A program made the position numbers and the translations under genes. A DNA stretch of 45,865 nt, from contig NMRA01000590.1 of the NCBI GenBank assembly GCA_002633005.1, positions 72,478 through 118,342 on the forward strand, read 5' to 3'. The notes below the pieces were generated by a model that saw only the letters and a list, made by a program, of their open reading frames with translations, searched no databases and had not been told where the DNA came from. The stretch is from Phoronis australis (lineage: Eukaryota > Phoronida > Phoronidae). Below, one piece after another: positions 34,949 to 45,554 of this stretch. Each line of letters opens with the position of its first letter. Position 1 is the first letter of the stretch.

Positions 34949-35725
34949 ATGCCACACTGTTGCTGCGTACCAGGATGTACTAATTATCGGTTCACGCGCG
35001 CTTTGAGAGTACCTTTGCATCGCTTTCCGATGGATGACACAGTTCGCCGTACTTGGCTCGTTCGTGTGAAGAACGCAGCGTTATCCGTCCACGCAACGTA
35101 CAAAGCAGTGGAGAATTACCGTGTGTGTGGCAAGCACTTTCTGCCGTCCGATTACGAAAGGGATTTGTACACTGAACTGATGAAGGTCCCTGCGAAACAA
35201 CGTCTGAAGAAGGATGCCATTCCGTCTGTGTTGATTCCCGGCAGTGCCCCGTCGCCACCCCCGAGAAGTGCGTTTTTGAAGCGAGCTGTGGCCAGTACAG
35301 TGATTGGAGCCAGTGGAGGCACTTCATCTACTGTCACCCGTGCCTCCGAACGTACCCCAGAGCGTGCAATTCTTGGAACCAGTAGTGATTCGCCCTGTGC
35401 TGTTTTCTCCAGCCCAGAGCCTCTAAGCAGCCCTGCAGCAATATTGAGTAGTGGGAGTGATTACAGGCACAGTTCGACACCCAGTGAAGAGGACAGTTCG
35501 TCGTCCAGTGAACAGATCGGTGAGCCAAACTTTGATAAGTTTATCGTGGACTTGTCTAAAGTGTTGGAGCTATTTAGAAGGTGCCAGGTGTGTGACGAGG
35601 GAGTCACACGACACGGTGTAAGCAGTTTGGGTGCTCAGGTCACCATCCAGTGGGAGTGTGGGACACTCTGGCAAGTGGGACAGTTGTTCTTCTGTCCGTG
35701 GTCGGTATGCCGTAGGTCCACTTAA
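34949..35725 (+). CDS. THAP-domain protein, truncated and frameshifted transposase N-terminus
   Basis: THAP is a C2CH zinc finger that binds element ends. Here Cys5/Cys6 and Cys10 in MPHCCCVPGC pair with C60 and H63 in YRVCGKHF. A conserved tryptophan is in RRTWLVRV, and the closing AVPT-like box is DAIPSVLIPG near residue 95. A Ser/Pro/Thr-rich linker follows (110-190), then a helix (FIVDLSKVLELF) and a second Cys pair (CQVCDEG), like the second zinc module of Kolobok-type proteins. In the next frame the downstream sequence reads GHSGKWDSC, implying one extra base near 35662. After this the catalytic part is absent. A 35640-35725 overlap with the opposite ORF marks the junction. Confidence 0.75.
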   Translation: MPHCCCVPGCTNYRFTRALRVPLHRFPMDDTVRRTWLVRVKNAALSVHATYKAVENYRVCGKHFLPSDYERDLYTELMKVPAKQRLKKDAIPSVLIPGSAPSPPPRSAFLKRAVASTVIGASGGTSSTVTRASERTPERAILGTSSDSPCAVFSSPEPLSSPAAILSSGSDYRHSSTPSEEDSSSSSEQIGEPNFDKFIVDLSKVLELFRRCQVCDEGVTRHGVSSLGAQVTIQWECGTLWQVGQLFFCPWSVCRRST

Positions 35726-36047
35726 CCATATCCAGTAGTGGCTTGGCCTCGTCGAACTCTGAACAGCACAAGCATTCCATTGAGGTAGGCATAACAACGC
35801 ACTCAGAGCATTTGCACCAAGATGTGTCACCACGTCTGTCCTCAGTAGCCGCCTCGTTTCTCTCAACAGCTGCCTGTGGCTGTGCGTACTCTGCCTCGTT
35901 ATACTCGGGCTCAAACATGTACCCACCCACTGAATGTCCGTGAAAAAATTCCTCGTCACCACTGCTGTGAACAAGGTGTCCGTCACTCATACTACTGTTA
36001 CTGTGATACGGGTCACCGACTCCAGCCATTTTCAGCTTACACCACAC
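35640..36047 (-). CDS. P2X7-like cysteine-motif protein encoded within the transposon
   Basis: This 135-residue minus-strand ORF opens at 36047, or at the second ATG encoding MAGVGDPYH. The first half is acidic and aromatic (EPEYNEAEYAQPQ). A cysteine cluster at residues 78-95 reads CKCSECVVMPTSMECLCC, which matches the zinc-binding C-x-C-x2-C-x-x-M-x-T-x-x-E-C-x-C-C pattern of the intracellular domain of P2X7 receptors and its many orphan relatives in cnidarians. No membrane segment is present, so it is not a channel. It starts just inside the right TIR and runs toward the THAP ORF. The last 30 residues may be read-through of the deletion junction. Function in transposition is unknown. Confidence 0.7.
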   Translation of the reverse strand: MWCKLKMAGVGDPYHSNSSMSDGHLVHSSGDEEFFHGHSVGGYMFEPEYNEAEYAQPQAAVERNEAATEDRRGDTSWCKCSECVVMPTSMECLCCSEFDEAKPLLDMVKWTYGIPTTDRRTTVPLARVSHTPTGW

Positions 36048-36206
36048 TAAACAATCCCTAAATCCAACGTAGTTGGGTTCTCTACTAACCTATCTTGCCG
36101 CAGAATACTCGCCGATGGAAAGTGGAAGCGACAATTGTTGAAAAACAGCACAAAACAAAAGTAGAATAGAACAGATTCGAACGGTAAAGTCAACGCAAAA
36201 CCAAGT

Positions 36207-36344
36207 GGCGGGAAACGCTTGCCTCCTAAAATGTCACTTCCGGAGTAGTACAAAATTACGAAAAGCTGTAATTAAGTGGAAAATATGTCTAGGATAACCA
36301 ACCAACCTTATTTTAGCTCAAAATGACATGTAAAGAGGTCGCCT
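36207..36344 (-). repeat. Right terminal inverted repeat
   Basis: Inverted partner of 34683-34840, ending in GAGGTCGCCT next to TTAA. Confidence 0.9.
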
Positions 36345-36348
36345 TTAA
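36345..36348. repeat. TTAA target duplication, right
   Basis: TTAA directly follows the right TIR and matches 34679-34682. Confidence 0.85.
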
Positions 36349-37738
36349 TTTGGTAGGCCAACCTACCGAGGTCGGTAGTTTAGATATGTTCGGTGATAAA
36401 TTAGAATCATTCTTCTCTGAAATACAGACAAGAGAGCATAGCCGTGTGTTGTAATTTGAGTCTTACGAATATTTTTAGCTTAACACAAAACGCTCGTTGT
36501 AACCCGGGGGCTCAGAATCCGATCAGGCACGTCACCGGCGGTGGGACTGGAGACATCATGAACATAAATCAATCGTGTTAGTCGGCTGTCAAATTTAAAA
36601 ATTAAACTTCCAGTCACGAAAAGACTTGACCAGTGAACCAAATAGATAATGTGTACTTGAACATTTTGGTAAAAACGCCACAAAATTGCAAATCTACTTA
36701 CACGTCGTTTGCCGCGAAGCCAGGTTTCCCTTCCACAAAACCCGGCCGTACGTAGCAAACGGTGTATAATAACAATTTTATCAAAATACGTATATATAAC
36801 TAAATAAAGACTCCCCTAACGTCTGATCATACCATATAAGAGTTTTCAGTCATCAAACACTGAAATACATGTAGCATGCGTTTTACTGTATCTGAAGCAG
36901 TATGATTTATTCATTGTTAGTTACTCAAAACATTTGCACTCGTCACTCTAAATGCATTACAAATTGTGTCTACTGTGACAGTCTTTCGAGACACTTTGTT
37001 CCAGTTTCATTAAGCATTGCTCATTTTGAAACAAAACAATGCCGGCAAATTTACGGCCTCATACTTGGTATCAACGGCGTAGCTTTCATTCTTTACTGCC
37101 GCAAACCACTTCCAAAGCATTTGGAGTTCTCGAGAATAAACGATATACCCACTTTCCTTGCATTTTCATAGTTCACAAGCGGGAGCGATACGCCACACCA
37201 TAGCGGCACACAGTGAGCTGAAGAACCACTGACGCCGCTGCGTTTTGTACACAAGTTAACGCAACACACGTCGGGAGGTGAGACCGACCGTATAGAAGGT
37301 GATGTGGATAAAGAACGATTAAGACTGTAAAAAAACAAATAAATCAGATGGCATACTCCTTTAAGCCCATTAATATAAGCAAAAACACCACAAAGGTTGA
37401 TCGATGGCTTCTTTAGGGGATTTATAGCTGTTTAGCTATGTGAAGGGATCGCTAACTACATGTACGTGTAACTGGTTGCGTTGTTGTATTGTCGTGACAG
37501 TTGGGAAGCTCTATTACTTGCAGTGATATCAGCCTGGTACACCGTGTCAAAATTGCCTAGCGATACCCAGCTTTCTGCATCTGCGAGGGGAATGCTTGGA
37601 CTATAGATTCCAGCACCTACCCGGTCATGTTTCATTTATAGCCTCCGTGTAACAAACCACCTCATTCTTGTGTTTTGCTGTAAGGCATCCATGACCAATC
37701 TTTGTGAAGAAATTATTTGTATGATTTAAAGCTGCCAA
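36349..37738. other. No supported gene
   Basis: AT-rich sequence with short unassigned ORFs only. Nothing else seen. Confidence 0.35.
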
Positions 37739-38640
37739 CTAGATATCACTATGCATGTGCAACAGTTGCCCAGTTCTAGTCATTGACTTATTATTGCACA
37801 CGTTCCTGTGATTTCTGTATTCAACAAAATCAGGGATGTTAGTTTTCACCCACTGAATATTATGTCTGAGACAAAGCGCTGAATATTTGACTTCGCTCTC
37901 AAGGTATATGCACCGTAGGTCTAGACCGATTGCCAATTTTAGGGTTGTAAAAGGCCATCCTGGAAAAGCAGACGTTGCTAGATGTTGCATCTGACTAATT
38001 TTGTTGATAACTGTACTCTGTTTCAACGCTGTCACCCATACTGACATAGCATATTGCAGTATAGGTCGGATGACGGCAGTGTACATGTAAATCCAGGACA
38101 TACATGTATCCTTAGGAGACTTTCCCCAAGTTTTACGCAGCGCACGGCATCATCTCACCAGCACAGTTTTGACTTTCGATATTTTTGTAATATGCGGAAT
38201 AAAGGAAAGCGATGGCTTAAAATGACACTTGGGTTGCCTTGTCTAAAAATCAAGAGGTTTGCCATTCGTTAAAGGCAGCACTGACCATTTACGTTTCCAG
38301 GTAACCATGCTGTAACTACCTTTGTTCTTCTGCCGCTAATTTCTAAGCCAACTGACTTAGCCCATGTGACTACTTTATTCAGTGCTTTTTAGGCAAGCTA
38401 GCAACATGTGTCAAGAATGATGCTGGACACACTGAGAACATTATCGTGTGTATAGACTTCATAATACAGACGTGGACCTATGTCCACCGATGAATGTCGA
38501 AGTAGGCCACCCATAACAATGTTGAAGAGGAAGGTGAAGATCCGTCATCATGAATTTTTCCTCTGGTGATGAGAGCCGCCACACCGGCACCCTCAAGACA
38601 AGCAGTCACGTATTAGTTACCGAGCGTACATGTATTAATA
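37739..38640 (-). pseudogene. Degraded non-LTR retrotransposon (reverse transcriptase 3' part)
   Basis: Reading the minus strand from about 38640 down, fragments of a LINE RT appear in changing frames: a LEGAGVAALIT region, FLFNIVMGGLL (motif after the polymerase PQG), KALNKVVTWAKSVGLEI (thumb), and then a 120-codon ORF (37739-38101). That ORF opens SWIYMYTAVIRPILQYAMSV and includes LSQ-like MQHLATSAFPGWPFTTLKLA. The Y-x-A-V-x-R-P-x-x-x-Y-x-x-x-V-W pattern is standard for the region after the palm. The expected catalytic YADD is degraded to a Y-x-x-x-DN sequence. Several frameshifts and stops show an old copy. The 3' end is not defined. Confidence 0.6.
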
Positions 38641-40482
38641 ACCCATCTGGTTATGATCACGTTGCCTTTGAACTACGATGAGTTGGATTTTGAAACAATA
38701 CACGTATCAGTACTGCTAATGTTTACCTTTTGAAGCAATGTGTTCATTGCCAAATTTCTATACAAAGTCCTACACTGTTAACAATGTAATGAAAATATTT
38801 CAACCATGGGTTGTTGCCCATTTTTGTCTATCAACAATTCTTGTCTGCAAACTTCAACTTGTAGTTATTGGTTGATTAAACGTTTTAAAAGACACTGCTT
38901 CAGGAATTTTTGATGAAGAATATAATTGTATCAGTTAATGTACTAAGACAAATAATTTTGGATGAATATCTGACTAAATTCTTCACAGAAGCTGTGTCTT
39001 TTCCTGTAAGAATCTTTTGAATCATTGAAACTTTATGCTGGTTTAATTGGTTATTTCTAGAACTGTACTTTTATTTCCGTTTTGTTATAATGAGAGCCTA
39101 AATCAATTGGCATTGCGAAATAATTAATTGACTAACTAGTACACTAATCATCGAATTAGTGCATGAATGGTTTCATTCTTTTACGCATTTATTTGTAATA
39201 CTCTTGTTTTTTTGAGACCTCTCAGGTATGTAAAATTATAATTTTTCAAAAAGTAATACACATTATTTATGTTTTGCGTCAGTAACAACCTTGCGTTATA
39301 GCTAATAAAGAGATTTCTAAGGACGACACTCTTATGCAATTCAACTAAAACGGCGTAGTTGAGAACAGTTTTATGAACAGTAAAGAAGGGGACACATCCT
39401 CTTGTGTTACAATATATTAGTTATTTTTTTAACCTACAGGTAGGTATACAATTTTGGTGTCGCGCTAGAGCTCGGAAGGTGGTTGATCATCAGGGGATTT
39501 CTTAAGGTAACTGTAAACTTTAGATGTTCTTGCAATACATGTACGTCTAGATGAATAGCAGCTACATGTAGTTAGCGGCAGTAAGCACGGGTTTCTTCCC
39601 CTATTGTAAGCAGACAATCCTACGTTTGACAGTGTTTGAGGCCATAAGAACTCAAATTGACCAGTAAATATAGATGGAATTTGTCATAACAGTTCTAAAC
39701 AAATTTCGTTTGTACTAAACAAACAGTCCATCACTAGCTTCATGTGCAGTTCAGGAAAGACGCGGGAAAGACGAAAGCAAGCAGGAGCCACGCATGCGCG
39801 CGCGGAATTCCATGTCTATAGTTCTATGGTGAGACTGATGAAGTGAAATACATGCACACTGTTTTTCATAAATGTACAGTATTTTAGCCACCTAATACGA
39901 CACTGGTGGCAAATGGAGTCTTGAAGCTTTTCCGCAGAAAGCACAATTAAAGTTTTGAGATATCCTCAATACAATGTCATTCATCAATAAAATGCCGAAT
40001 TAAGTCCTATTAATAAACGGAAAAAAGTATTTGTGGACAGCTTCTTCATTTTTATAAAAAATGACCGAAACTATTGTGGCCAGGGCAGTTAGAAAAACTG
40101 AAATGGCAGAGGGAATGGGTAATGGCTAGAGTAAAAACCGTTATAACTTCTAACAGCAAATTGAAGCAAATGGACAGGAGTTGAACTCTTCGTACAAAAA
40201 TTTGTTAACATGGATTGATCAATTTAATTAGGAAAACCCCGGAACATTCATCGGACCACATTAATTCCTCATGTTGAATGGAATGATTGACACTTGGGCC
40301 ACGCCTAATAAACTGCACCTGATGACCCATCCAGTGAAGTGCATTGTAAATCAAATTGTTGAACTGGAAAATATTCACAAAATTGAAATTCTGCATGTAG
40401 AACCTCGGAGGTATTTGAGGTGTTGCAAATACCCAAAATGTTTAACGCCCATAGAGACAATTGTAAGTCCAATCTAGAAAGT
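38641..40482. other. No supported gene
   Basis: AT-rich intergenic sequence. A GCATGCGCGCGCGGAATTC patch lies near 39791. No exon or repeat can be supported. Confidence 0.35.
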
Positions 40483-40505
40483 TTATTGTCACGGCGTGAC
40501 AATAA
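40483..40505. repeat. Perfect odd palindrome, 11-bp arms
   Basis: The arms TTATTGTCACG and CGTGACAATAA surround a single central G. It lies directly outside the left inverted repeat of the array element at 40509 and could form a cruciform or bind a dimeric protein. Confidence 0.9.
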
Positions 40506-41640
40506 CGGACTCTGCGCGTGCGTATTACTGGAATTATTATGGAAAGCTACTGACAGCAACCCATTTACCAATATGAAAAGGAATTCATTAAAATTGTAGG
40601 AGAAATTACACATTATTTTTTTGATGACCTTTCCACTTATTGACCTCTTCCGGTGCATTATGAGCCCCGATCAGGGAATAATTGTAAACTCGATTTAAAG
40701 TGTGGCTAATACTTAGAATCACAGATGTTTTACTTTAAGCACTTCAGAATACAATTCGAATAAATTGGTCAAATTGTTCAGAAGAAAAATGCACCTAAAG
40801 ACCCCAAGGGTGCACCAAATGACCTGAAAATTTAGAATTCAAACTCAATCGCATATAGTAAACAGATATGTAATTTTGAAGTCTCTAGCTCAAAATTTTA
40901 GTTTGCACTCTATGACCTTTGACCTATTTTTTGATTGGTTAGGCCTATTGCGAAGTAAAGTAGGGTATTCAATTGCCATGTTGACTTACACCAGTGTGCT
41001 GAAATTGAAAAGAATTCCTTGAAAAACGTAAGAGATATAACATTTTGAACGTTACACGACCTTAGCACTAATTGACCTTATCCGGTGCAGTTTGAGCATC
41101 TTTAGGAGAATTGTTGCAAGGCCCATGGAAAATGTGTTTAACGCTGAGAATCACAGTTGTCTAACAGTTGACACATCACAATACTTGCTGATTGAAAAGG
41201 TCAAATTTTCAGAAGAAAAATGCACCTAATGACCCCATGTTTGCACTAAATGACCTGAAACTTTAAATTCCGATTTGATTTACCTGTGTCAATCAGACCT
41301 GTCAATTTGAAGTGTCTACCTAAAAATTTTAGTTTGCACCTAATGACCTTTGACCTATTTCACCTGATTGGATGACCCAATTACTTAGAAAAGTAATTTT
41401 TTAAATTGTCATGTTGACTTATACCTGTGCACCGAATTCGAAAAAGATAGCTTTAAAACTGAAGGAGGAGTAGCATTTTGAAAATTATATGACCTTTGCA
41501 CCAAACGACCTTTTCCGGTGCAATATGGAATATGATCATATAACCAATCAAAATTTATATACCGTCAAAAATGATATGCTGAATTTAAAGACCGTACCTG
41601 CACCCAATTTGGAGGTATTAAGCCTCAAAGTTGGTCGGAG

Positions 41641-41704
41641 GAAGAATAATAAGAAGAATAAGAAGAATAAGAAGAATAAGAAGAATAATAAGAATAAGAA
41701 TAAA
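41641..41704. repeat. Microsatellite, GAAGAATAA-type
   Basis: An imperfect run of AAGAAT and AATAAG units with no G/C other than G. A similar tract lies near 43215-43330. Confidence 0.9.
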
Positions 41705-41731
41705 ATTGAAGAAAACCCAGGAACAACAGTT

Positions 41732-41753
41732 CTCTGCGCTTACACGCGCAGAG
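41732..41753. repeat. Hairpin 1: CTCTGCGC / GCGCAGAG
   Basis: Perfect 8-bp stem with loop TTACAC, preceded by GAAAACCCAGGAACAACAGT. Confidence 0.9.
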
Positions 41754-43214
41754 TAATAAGAACTAGAACGCAATTACGTATGCGCACTTACAACTTTGCG
41801 CGTGGTGTAGGCACATGTAGAATGGAGTACAGGCGCATTACATTGCATAGAAGTTGCATCTTTTGTGTGAAAGAGAGAGATGTCCCTGGTAACTATGAAA
41901 GACCAAGAGTGTAAAGTTAGATTATCAAGAGAAAACTGCACTTAATGACCCCACAGTTGCACCTAATGACCCTAAAATTTGTAAATGAATATCCTTTGCG
42001 AATGAAAATGATATACATGATTATGTAAAGTCTAGCTCAAAAATCTCTTTTGCACTTACTGACCTTTCTCCCAGAAAGTTGGTTCAGTTAATCAGATCGA
42101 AATTCCAAGTAAGTTGTGGGTGCTCTTATATGGCACCAAGCTGCTCACGAAATTTAAAAGGCAATCTCAAAAATCGCAGAAGGAGAAGCACTTCAAAGAA
42201 TTATAATGGTTGACCCTTTTGCGGTGATATAGTGCATTTTGGGTCATTAAACGTATTATCAATAGAATTTGATCGGCAATTGGTTGAACCACCATGAATT
42301 TGAACGCTCTTCCTTATGCATCATTTAAGTACAAGCTGATTAAAAAGTCTTAAATTTTACACAAAACTACATTTAGTGACCCCAAAGTTGCACCTAATGA
42401 CCCCAAAGTTTGTGACTAAACTTCCTTTATGAATTGTAAACATATGCATGATTATGAAACCTGAAGCTCAAAAATCACTCTTGCACTTAATGAACTTTGA
42501 CCCGGAAACTCGGTTCCTATGATTCGACTGGAATTCCAAGTAAATTTGGGATGCAGACCTCTAGTGCCTTCTTGCTATCAAAATTTGAGGAATCTACATG
42601 TATCTAAAAACCTGTAGAAGGAGAAGCAATTCGACGGAATGCACTCCTTGACCCTTTTTGGGGCAATCCGGTGCATTTTGAGTCAAATCCATGCTATCAA
42701 TAGAATTTGATCGGCAATTGGTTGAACCACCATGAATTTGAACGCTCTCACTAATCCATCAGTTAAGTACAAGATGATTGAAAGTCTTAAATTTAACAGA
42801 AAAGTGCACTTAATGACCCCAAAGTTGCACCCAGTGAACCCAAAGTTTGTGACTGAACTTCCTTTACGAATGGTAATCATATGCATGATTATGAAAGGTC
42901 TAGCTCAAAAATCAATTTTGCACTTAATGACCTTTGACCCGGAAACTCGGTTCCCTTGGTCCGAGTTGAAATCCGTGCAAATTTCTGATGCACTTCTTTA
43001 GTCCCTACTTGTTAACAAAATTCGAAGAGTCTATCTACAAAACTCTAAAAGAAGAAGCATTTTGAAAAAATGCACTAATTGACCCGTTTCAAGTCATCCT
43101 AGTGCATTTAGTGTTGCAAAAATATTATCAATATAAATTCCTTAACTTTGTTATCAATAACAATGACTATTATTGTTCTATATGAATGAATGTAAGAGTA
43201 ATACCAATATAAAA

Positions 43215-43330
43215 AGGAAGGAAGAATAAGAATAATAATAAGAAGAATAAGATAAAATACGTAGAACAGTAAATCTCTGCGCTTGCACGCGCAGAGTAAC
43301 AATAATAAGAAAAAGAATAAGAATAAAATT
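43215..43330. repeat. A/G-rich microsatellite tail
   Basis: AAGAATAA-type units interrupted by hairpin 2. Mirrors the tract at 41641-41704. Confidence 0.8.
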
Positions 43331-43438
43331 GAAGAAAACCCAGGAACAACAGTACTCTGCGCTTGCACGAGCAGAGTAATAAGAATAAAATTAAAGAAAA
43401 CTCAGGAACAACAGTACTCTGCGCTTACACGCGCAGAG
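43275..43438. repeat. Three further copies of the CTCTGCGC hairpin
   Basis: Stem-loops at 43275-43296, 43355-43376 (one stem mismatch) and 43417-43438, with loops TTGCAC, TTGCAC and TTACAC. Copies 3 and 4 are 62 bp apart and share the upstream AGGAACAACAGTACTCTGCG sequence, so the last part is a tandem repeat of a hairpin-bearing unit. Confidence 0.88.
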
Positions 43439-43439
43439 T

Positions 43440-45554
43440 AATAAATAGCTCATGCCATTTTAAAGAGGACTTAGCACTACTTCATAAAAAATTCTTTAAA
43501 TGAATAAGGTTCGGGATAATCGAAAATTAGTTTTTGCTTTGAACACAACGACTAGATCACGGTAAAGGTATTGATGCCTGGAATAAAAACACAAAAATTT
43601 ATCAAAATCGCACGGGGCATTCTCCATTTTCTGTCGAGTGTTGACTAACTTTTTTGATCAGGTCGGCCATCTTCGATTACCACGAACTTGTGTTTATAAA
43701 TTGTTTTCACAAATCCCTTGCACCATAATTTAATGATACCTATATTAACCTACAGGGTGTACCATACTGTACGATTCAAGAGTTTTTACCTGAGCTTTTG
43801 ACCACTCAGATGTTACCTATTGAGTACACGTAGACTGTTCAAAAATAACCTTGGACGTGTCACATTTCCAGTGGCAAAGACAAACAGTCGACTGGGATGA
43901 ACTAAATGACATCGGTGAAAAATTAACTAGGATGCATTTGTTGCCACTCTGCGACCAAAAGAAGCTGCGTACAAATTTCCGGTGTCTGTCTGAAAACTAT
44001 AAGAATAAATGTAAATTTTCAATGTGAAGAGGCCATTCAAATGATCTTGCATTGTGCTAAAAACCTTGAAAAATGTTGAGAACCATGTTTTGTTTGAAGG
44101 TCCAAACTTTTGTTCAATGTATGTGACATAAATTTTGTTGAATTGTAAGTATAAATTGTGCATTTGATTCATGTTTTGTAACTTGTTATTTTCAACTGCA
44201 GATTGCATTAAGGCAAGGAAATATAAAAAATCTGATTTACCGTAACTTGCTACACCGAGTCGCCATGGTAACATGTTTCTGTTGTTTGTTTTGTCGAAAT
44301 GTTCCTAAGCACATTTTATGTTAGTTAATGTGTGAAATAGTAGTTAGGAACTTTACTGTGCTGAGATCACTTCAGTTTTATCTGGCTAAAAGTTTGAAAC
44401 CCCTATGTCTAATATTTTCAACTGATGCCATCGGAAGGAATGTCACATTAAGTGACACCACAGGCGTCATCAGCTTCCGATGGTCCCCAATATACTAGTA
44501 GCATTATGTAACGATTGTCAGGTAAGTTGGACGTTATCAGGGCACATCGAGCAGTTACCAGCTGACGCGGGGGTGGGCACAGGTAACATATATGAACGAT
44601 GAACGGTCTTCAAATTACTAACTGTCGTTGGTGGTTCAGCGCATGTGATAATCTATCGAAGACATGCATGTGCCATCGCTTGCTGAATAGAAACATTTTG
44701 GTTAATCAAAGATGTGGTATTCATACATGTTATGAGAAATGGACTAAAATCTAGCTCGGGTATCAAAGTAATCAAGCAGAAATGACGTAGAGTTTGTTTC
44801 AGTGAGGAGTAAGTTCACAACGTCAATTCTCGGGCAGATGGCCAGTAAAACGTTCAATATTAAAAACAAAACGCTGCACTTCACTTCATATGGACGTTCC
44901 GGTATTAATCAGAATTGTCATTGGGATTCGATCATTAATGAATCAACGAAATTCCTTTCCAAATCCTTTTTATTCCATCTTAACAGCATCATATTCCAAT
45001 TATATAGAATTAGCTGAAACAGAAGATCTTGGATATTATACATCTGTATACATTGATTAGGATAGTGCCGATATTCTTAGTTTCTGATAATTATAATTCC
45101 TGTATTGCATATAAAATGCAATAATCAAACAACAAGTGTTATATAGTCTGAGCTTTGTTTTTACCTGATTATATAATAAAAGCGTATCATATGTTATAGT
45201 TTGCGGTTTTAAAAACCAAGATTTTGTCAAGTTCATAAAAATTGACCCTCAGCATATACCAAGAACTGGTGGTGGCCATTTCGGTTGGGTAGTTACCAAA
45301 ATTTCAAACACATGAACGCAATTTGATATAGAGACTGTGTTTTGAAAGCGTAAGATGAAGTTCAACGATTGTGAGTCTTGCCCAAAATTGCATTCATGAA
45401 GTTCACTTGTTTCAATTTAGCCTGAACGAAATGGAAGGGTATTTTGTAAATTACGTGATTCAAATTGAAGAAACCTGGTCAAGAAAGCATCCCAGTTACT
45501 CTAACGCGATAAATGAAAAAGAACTCAACGTATTAACGTTCAACAATAACTTGA
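43440..45554 (-). other. No supported exon; right part is 3' UTR of the membrane protein gene
   Basis: Just left of the stop codon at 45555 this must include the 3' UTR of the minus-strand gene. A TTTATT at 44969-44974 (AATAAA on the minus strand) is a candidate poly(A) signal. A 115-codon minus-strand ORF at 43927-44274 has no recognisable domain. No repeats stand out. Confidence 0.35.

Larger units (their letters stand above)
34683..36344. mobile_element. Kolobok-like DNA transposon (1.66 kb), internally deleted, with two convergent ORFs
   Basis: TTAA flanks both ends, and long inverted repeats run 34683-34840 and 36207-36344. Both start AGGCGA and share a long near-identical core (for example AAGGTTGGTTGGTTATCCTA and TCCACTTAATTACAGC). 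TTAA duplication plus a THAP-domain protein are the known hallmarks of the Kolobok superfamily. The element carries a THAP ORF on plus (34949-35725) and a cysteine-rich P2X7-like ORF on minus (35640-36047). The catalytic part of the transposase is missing, so the copy is non-autonomous. The left arm has about 14 extra bases. Confidence 0.88.
40560..43130. repeat. Six-unit tandem repeat, unit about 430 bp
   Basis: The landmark CCGGTGCA or its decayed form recurs near 40650, 41092, 41515, 42221, 42668 and 43099. A second landmark, GCACCTAATGACCCC-like, recurs near 40791, 41220, 41938, 42369 and 42805, each time doubled within the unit. Spacing is 420-450 bp, except one gap of about 706 that holds the microsatellite and hairpin at 41641-41920. 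Units 4-6 are more alike than 1-3. Long apparent ORFs are absent apart from one by-product at 41489-41914. Confidence 0.88.
40509..43439. mobile_element. Possible Helentron/HINE-like element carrying a 430-bp array
   Basis: ACTCTGCGCGTG at 40509-40520 is the exact inverted match of CACGCGCAGAGT at 43428-43439. The right copy lies inside a GC-rich hairpin. Between them are six roughly 430-bp tandem units, then AAGAATAA microsatellite and repeated hairpins. Asymmetric inverted repeats with the right one in a terminal stem-loop, plus internal tandem repeats and a microsatellite tail, is the known layout of Helentron-type non-autonomous elements. There is no Rep/helicase ORF and no confirmed insertion site, so this is an inference. 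Confidence 0.35.

Noticed and set aside
39835-39848. Hammerhead-like core CTGATGAAGTGAAA
   Set aside because: No complementary bases for stems I, II or III flank it. The core words alone occur by chance.
41489-41914. 141-codon ORF with a KNKKNKK run
   Set aside because: It runs through a microsatellite and a hairpin within the tandem array and is not conserved in the other units.
43275-43438. Spaced palindromic repeats resembling a CRISPR array
   Set aside because: Repeats are hairpins inside a eukaryotic microsatellite tract, spacing is irregular, and spacers are copies of the same sequence.
43927-44274. 115-codon minus-strand ORF
   Set aside because: AT-rich, no domain, no repeat copy, and no splice or promoter context that supports it.
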